From the NCBI GenBank assembly GCA_017475005.1, contig JAFVGI010000029.1, positions 1 to 64,000 of the forward strand: 64,000 nt of DNA, in the 5' to 3' direction. The DNA comes from Prevotella sp. (GTDB lineage: Bacteria > Bacteroidota > Bacteroidia > Bacteroidales > Bacteroidaceae). The translations under genes and the position numbers were made by a program. Positions 60,571 to 64,000 of the stretch are shown one piece after another (positions within the stretch are counted from its first letter, which is position 1; each line of letters opens with the position of its first letter). The notes beneath the pieces were generated by a model. It was not told the origin of the DNA. It ran no database searches and saw only the letters and a list, made by a program, of their open reading frames with translations.

Positions 60571-61563
60571 ATGGTTGATATTAGAGAAATGAATGCTCTT
60601 ATAGAGCAGCACAGCAATTTCGTGACAAACCTCACTGCTGGGATGGATAAGATCATCGTGGGACAGAAGCACTTGGTGGAGTCGCTGCTGATTGGTTTGT
60701 TGAGTGATGGACACATCCTCCTTGAGGGCGTGCCGGGTTTGGCAAAGACACTTGCCATAAAGACGTTGTCAAACTTGATAGACGGTAAGTTTAGCAGAAT
60801 ACAGTTTACTCCTGATTTGCTGCCTGCCGACGTTATCGGTACTATGATATACTCGCAGAAGGAAGAGGTGTTTCAGGTGAAGAAGGGCCCAGTGTTTGCG
60901 AATTTCGTGCTTGCTGACGAAATAAACCGTGCCCCTGCGAAGGTGCAGAGTGCGTTGCTGGAATCAATGCAGGAGCATCAGGTTACCATCGGCGAACAGA
61001 CCTTCAAGTTGCCAGAGCCATTCCTTGTAATGGCAACACAGAACCCAGTGGAGCAGGAGGGTACATACCCATTGCCTGAGGCACAGATGGACCGTTTCAT
61101 GCTGAAGGTGAACATCGGTTATCCAACGCTGGAGGAGGAGAAACGCATCATGCGTGAGAACTCCGTTCCAAGAGAAGATGGCGCACAGTATGGTGCCGTG
61201 ACAAGTCCTGAGGAGATAACAAAGGCTCGTGCAATCGTCAACCAGGTGTATATCGACGAAAAGATAGAACAGTATATCGCAAATATCGTGTTTGCAACAC
61301 GTTTCCCAGAGAACTATGGACTGGCAGAGTTGAAGCCAATGATTACCTTCGGTGCCAGCCCTCGTGCCTCTATCAATCTGATGAAGGCCTCACGTGCCTT
61401 CGCTTTCATTAAGCGCAGAGGATATGTAATACCAGAGGATATCCGCGCCATAGCACACGATGTGCTACGCCACAGGATAGGCTTGTCTTACGAGGCGGAG
61501 GCGAACAATATCACTACAGAGGAGATTGTATCGCAGATAATCAATAAGGTGGAAGTTCCTTGA
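60571..61563 (+). CDS. MoxR-family AAA+ ATPase (Bat operon)
   Basis: 330 residues from ATG 60571 (VDIREMNALIEQHSNF). An ATG-less extension to 60490 is read from the repeat leader and is rejected. Walker A LEGVPGLAKTLAIK, Walker B FVLADEINRAP and sensor 1 VMATQNPVEQEGTYPLPEAQ are typical of MoxR. MoxR proteins are chaperone-like ATPases that act with von Willebrand A proteins. It heads the aerotolerance operon, followed by a DUF58 protein. Confidence 0.9.
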   Translation: MVDIREMNALIEQHSNFVTNLTAGMDKIIVGQKHLVESLLIGLLSDGHILLEGVPGLAKTLAIKTLSNLIDGKFSRIQFTPDLLPADVIGTMIYSQKEEVFQVKKGPVFANFVLADEINRAPAKVQSALLESMQEHQVTIGEQTFKLPEPFLVMATQNPVEQEGTYPLPEAQMDRFMLKVNIGYPTLEEEKRIMRENSVPREDGAQYGAVTSPEEITKARAIVNQVYIDEKIEQYIANIVFATRFPENYGLAELKPMITFGASPRASINLMKASRAFAFIKRRGYVIPEDIRAIAHDVLRHRIGLSYEAEANNITTEEIVSQIINKVEVP

Positions 61564-61589
61564 TTAGTTTATAGTTTATAGTTATTCGG

Positions 61590-62483
61590 GTGGAGACTTC
61601 TGAACTTCTTAAACAGGTTCGCCGTATCGAGATAAAGACTCGAGGGCTGAGCAACAATATCTTTGCAGGACAATACCATTCTGCCTTCAAGGGACGTGGT
61701 ATGGCTTTTGCAGAGGTGAGGGAGTATCAGTACGGAGACGATGTGCGCGACATTGACTGGAACGTGACAGCACGCTTCCACAGACCTTATGTGAAGGTTT
61801 TTGAGGAGGAACGTGAACTGACTGTGATGCTGCTTGTCGATGTGTCAAGTTCCCTGAACTTCGGCACCCGAAAGCAGACGAAGAATGCTATGGCAACAGA
61901 GATTGCCGCTACATTGGCTTTCTCTGCCATGCAGAATAACGATAAGATAGGAGTGCTGTTCTTCTCTGACAGAATAGAGAAATATATTCCTCCCAAGAAG
62001 GGCAGAAAACACATCCTCTACATCATTCGTGAGATGTTGGCATACGACAGTGACGAACAGCAGGCAGGGAGCAAGGAAGCAAGAAAAGGCACTGACGTAG
62101 GAGCGGCGCTGGAATACCTTGGACGCATGCAGAAGAGACGTTGCACAGCATTTGTTATCAGCGACTTCTATGACAGAAAAGACTTTGAGAAACCGCTGCA
62201 GATATGCACCTCAAGACACGACATCATGGGAATACAACTCTATGACCCCATACTGAAGGCGCTGCCAGATGTCGGCATACTTAGAATACATGATGCGGAG
62301 ACAGGCTATGAGCAATATATCGACACTTCGAGTAAGGCTCTCAGAAGAGCACACAGCCAATATTGGCAGGAGAGAAAGGAAAAGCTGAAGAATACCTTCC
62401 AGAAGAACAGCGTGGACTATGTCTCGATAGCTACCAATGAAGACTACGTGAAATACCTGCAACAGATGTTTGCCAGAAGATGA
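61590..62483 (+). CDS. DUF58 protein of the Bat operon
   Basis: 297 residues from a GTG at 61590. The DUF58 signature GRGMAFAEVREYQYGDDVRDIDWNV is present (residues about 36-60), next to a degenerate von Willebrand A fold with a MIDAS-like start VDVSSSL. It has no membrane helices. In Bacteroides the Bat operon (moxR, orf2, orf3, batA-E) supports aerotolerance; this is the orf2 position. The gene overlaps the next by 4 bases. Confidence 0.88.
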   Translation: METSELLKQVRRIEIKTRGLSNNIFAGQYHSAFKGRGMAFAEVREYQYGDDVRDIDWNVTARFHRPYVKVFEEERELTVMLLVDVSSSLNFGTRKQTKNAMATEIAATLAFSAMQNNDKIGVLFFSDRIEKYIPPKKGRKHILYIIREMLAYDSDEQQAGSKEARKGTDVGAALEYLGRMQKRRCTAFVISDFYDRKDFEKPLQICTSRHDIMGIQLYDPILKALPDVGILRIHDAETGYEQYIDTSSKALRRAHSQYWQERKEKLKNTFQKNSVDYVSIATNEDYVKYLQQMFARR

Positions 62484-63556
62484 AAATTACACATTATATT
62501 ATATGTATCCTCACGATGCTCGGCATGGGTAAGGTTCATGCCCAGACGGTGCAGGCTCGTATCGACTCTGTACAGATGATGATTGGTGAGCAGACGACTA
62601 TGCATCTGACAGCGACGCTGAAGGAAGGACAAAAGGTGCAATTTCCCAATCCGCAAAACTTTAATGCGAAGCCTGCAACACTGGAGGTGGTGGGAACCCC
62701 GTCTCTGGACACCGTGGCATTGGAAAACGGATATATGGAGGTGACCCAAAACCTCATACTGACGGCATGGGATGACTCCCTCTACTACATACCGGCACAG
62801 AAGATAAAGATTGACGGTAAGGAATATGCTACAAAATCGCTGGCGCTGAAGGTGCTGACAGTAGAGGTGGATACAGTCCACACAAACCAGTTCTATGGTC
62901 CTAATGATGTGCAGGACAATCCCTTCTCATGGACAGAATGGAGCGGTATGTTCTGGATAGCAATCGCTATAGCATTACTGTATGTAGCCTGCTGGTTGGC
63001 ATACCTGCGCCTGAAGAGCAAAAAGCCTATCACCTTCAAAGTTAGGATAAGGAAGATTATTCCACCACACCAGAAGGCACTGAACATAATAGAAAAGGTG
63101 AGAAACGAAAAGCCTGAAATGGCTGACTATACCCACCAGAAGATGTACTACACCCAGGTGACGGATGCCTTGCGTCAGTATATGCAGGAACGTTTCGGAT
63201 TCAATGCTATGGAGATGACCAGTTCGGAGATAGTAGCGGAGCTGCGCAATCATGGTGATACTGAGTTGCAGGAACTGACAATGCTTTTCGAAACAGCTGA
63301 CCTCGTGAAATTTGCAAAATATACAGCAGGAGTAAGTGAGAACGACAAGAATCTGCTTTCGGCAATAGCATTCATCAACGAGACAAAACAAGAGAATGTG
63401 CAGACAGAAGAACGCATAGAGCCTACCATCTCTGAAAAAGAAAAGCAGACAATGCGCATGCGGATATCCCTGAAATGGGCTATGGGCATAATGATAACCG
63501 TCATTGCAGCCCTCTTGGCTTACCTGTGCTGGCAACTTTATGACTTAAGATTCTAA
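62480..63556 (+). CDS. Bat operon membrane protein (orf3 position)
   Basis: 358 residues. Signal peptide (ILTMLGMGKVHAQ), a beta-rich periplasmic part (about 22-150), a membrane helix (MFWIAIAIALLYVACWLAYL, about 158-177), a cytoplasmic helical part with YTQVTDALRQYMQERFGFNA, and a final helix (MGIMITVIAALLAYLCWQLY). The layout resembles DUF4381-like proteins in Bat operons. It sits between DUF58 and batA and is probably part of the membrane complex. No enzyme motif. Confidence 0.7.
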   Translation: MKITHYIICILTMLGMGKVHAQTVQARIDSVQMMIGEQTTMHLTATLKEGQKVQFPNPQNFNAKPATLEVVGTPSLDTVALENGYMEVTQNLILTAWDDSLYYIPAQKIKIDGKEYATKSLALKVLTVEVDTVHTNQFYGPNDVQDNPFSWTEWSGMFWIAIAIALLYVACWLAYLRLKSKKPITFKVRIRKIIPPHQKALNIIEKVRNEKPEMADYTHQKMYYTQVTDALRQYMQERFGFNAMEMTSSEIVAELRNHGDTELQELTMLFETADLVKFAKYTAGVSENDKNLLSAIAFINETKQENVQTEERIEPTISEKEKQTMRMRISLKWAMGIMITVIAALLAYLCWQLYDLRF

Positions 63557-64000
63557 ATGACATTTACACAACCCATATACTTCTCACTGCTGCTATTGCT
63601 CATTCCTTATTTATTATGGTATGTGCTATGGCGCAATCGTGGCAGGAGGAAGATGGAGGCGTCAGTCGTCTTCAGTGACACCTTTGCCTATAAGAAGGCT
63701 CCCGTCAGCTGGAGGGTAAGACTGATACATCTCCCCATGATACTGCGTTGCATCGCCTTCATCCTCATCGTCATTGCTATGGCCCGCCCACAGACATACA
63801 GCGCCTGGGACGAACGCAGCGTGGAAGGTATCGACATCATGCTGGCAATGGATGTATCGACATCTATGTTGGCTGAAGACCTGCGCCCTAACCGTATAGA
63901 AGCTGCCAAGGACGTTGCGGCAGAGTTTATAGCAGACAGGACAAACGACAACATCGGACTCACCATCTTTGCCGGCGAGGCTTTCACACAATGTCCTATG
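63557..64000 (+). CDS. batA: BatA, N-terminal part (runs off the window)
   Basis: 148 codons are seen; the frame is open at the window end. The start is MTFTQPIYFSLLLLLIPYLL, followed by a second membrane helix (ILRCIAFILIVIAMARPQTY). The von Willebrand A domain then begins with IDIMLAMDVSTSMLAEDLRP, which contains the MIDAS DxSxS motif, and RIEAAKDVAAEFI. That order is typical of BatA. It follows directly after the stop of the previous gene (TAA then ATG). It is thought to form a membrane complex with BatB-E. Confidence 0.9.
   Translation, partial: MTFTQPIYFSLLLLLIPYLLWYVLWRNRGRRKMEASVVFSDTFAYKKAPVSWRVRLIHLPMILRCIAFILIVIAMARPQTYSAWDERSVEGIDIMLAMDVSTSMLAEDLRPNRIEAAKDVAAEFIADRTNDNIGLTIFAGEAFTQCPM

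Noticed and set aside
1..64000. tRNA, rRNA or transposase genes
   Set aside because: Intergenic regions were read on both strands; none showed a cloverleaf, rRNA sequence or transposase motif.

Overview
The window is chromosomal DNA of a Bacteroidales bacterium, most likely a Prevotella/Segatella-type species. Four things point there. Promoters are of the Bacteroidetes TTTG-N19/20-TAnnTTTG kind. Shine-Dalgarno sites are nearly absent. Typical families are present: a type IX secretion tail and a PorD-like DUF4835 protein, an HU-like protein of the HU-HIG type, S16 with a long Ala/Glu tail, DUF2795, DUF3127, DUF3784, DUF4421, DUF4836-like proteins and a Bat aerotolerance operon. The arrangement thrA / phosphoglycerate-mutase-like homoserine kinase candidate / thrC also fits. 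I see no rRNA, tRNA, CRISPR array, transposase or phage gene.

Layout. 1-2.1 kb: end of a surface protein, a 41-residue peptide, a strong terminator, an eight-copy array of near-palindromes and an HU-like gene. 2.1-9 kb (minus): a modular secreted pectate lyase, two small unknowns and a 7TM-HD c-di-AMP phosphodiesterase. 9.3-15.8 kb (plus): gltX, kdtA, metY and comM. 15.8-24.6 kb (minus): a clostripain-like lipoprotein, an SH3-like membrane lipoprotein, a broken U32 peptidase, an ABC transporter pair, a lipoprotein, rsmE and rpsP. 24.9-31.2 kb (plus): threonine operon and an outer-membrane protein. 31.2-38.9 kb (minus): SpoU methyltransferase, ABC-F, engB, recN, PorD-like, exonuclease and dnaN. 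39-50.7 kb (plus): DUF3127, TetR, a Wza-like lipoprotein, glmS, carB, dapA, an HD protein, menA, serC and serA. 50.7-60.3 kb (minus): a degraded small HU-associated unit, S41 peptidase, DASS transporter, pepD, DUF3784, nucleoside phosphorylase, an NfnAB-like fusion and serS. 60.5-64 kb (plus): the start of the Bat operon (moxR, DUF58, orf3, batA).

Most genes are housekeeping. The unusual content lies between and inside them. (1) Two loci share one architecture: a terminator, then a tandem array of 22- or 23-bp period with a quasi-palindromic core, then a matching A/T-rich leader, then an HU-HIG gene or a short frame with the same Gly/Asp tail. (2) A structured element of about 180 bp occurs twice, each copy 50-53 nt upstream of a start codon. 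(3) A 30-bp hairpin repeat occurs three times: inside metY, inside the signal peptide of a protease, and at a stop codon. (4) A 56-bp element occurs twice, once inside a reading frame. (5) Heptanucleotide-type tandem arrays fill many intergenic gaps and have entered at least seven coding sequences. All but one of these insertions are in frame; the exception breaks the U32 peptidase gene.
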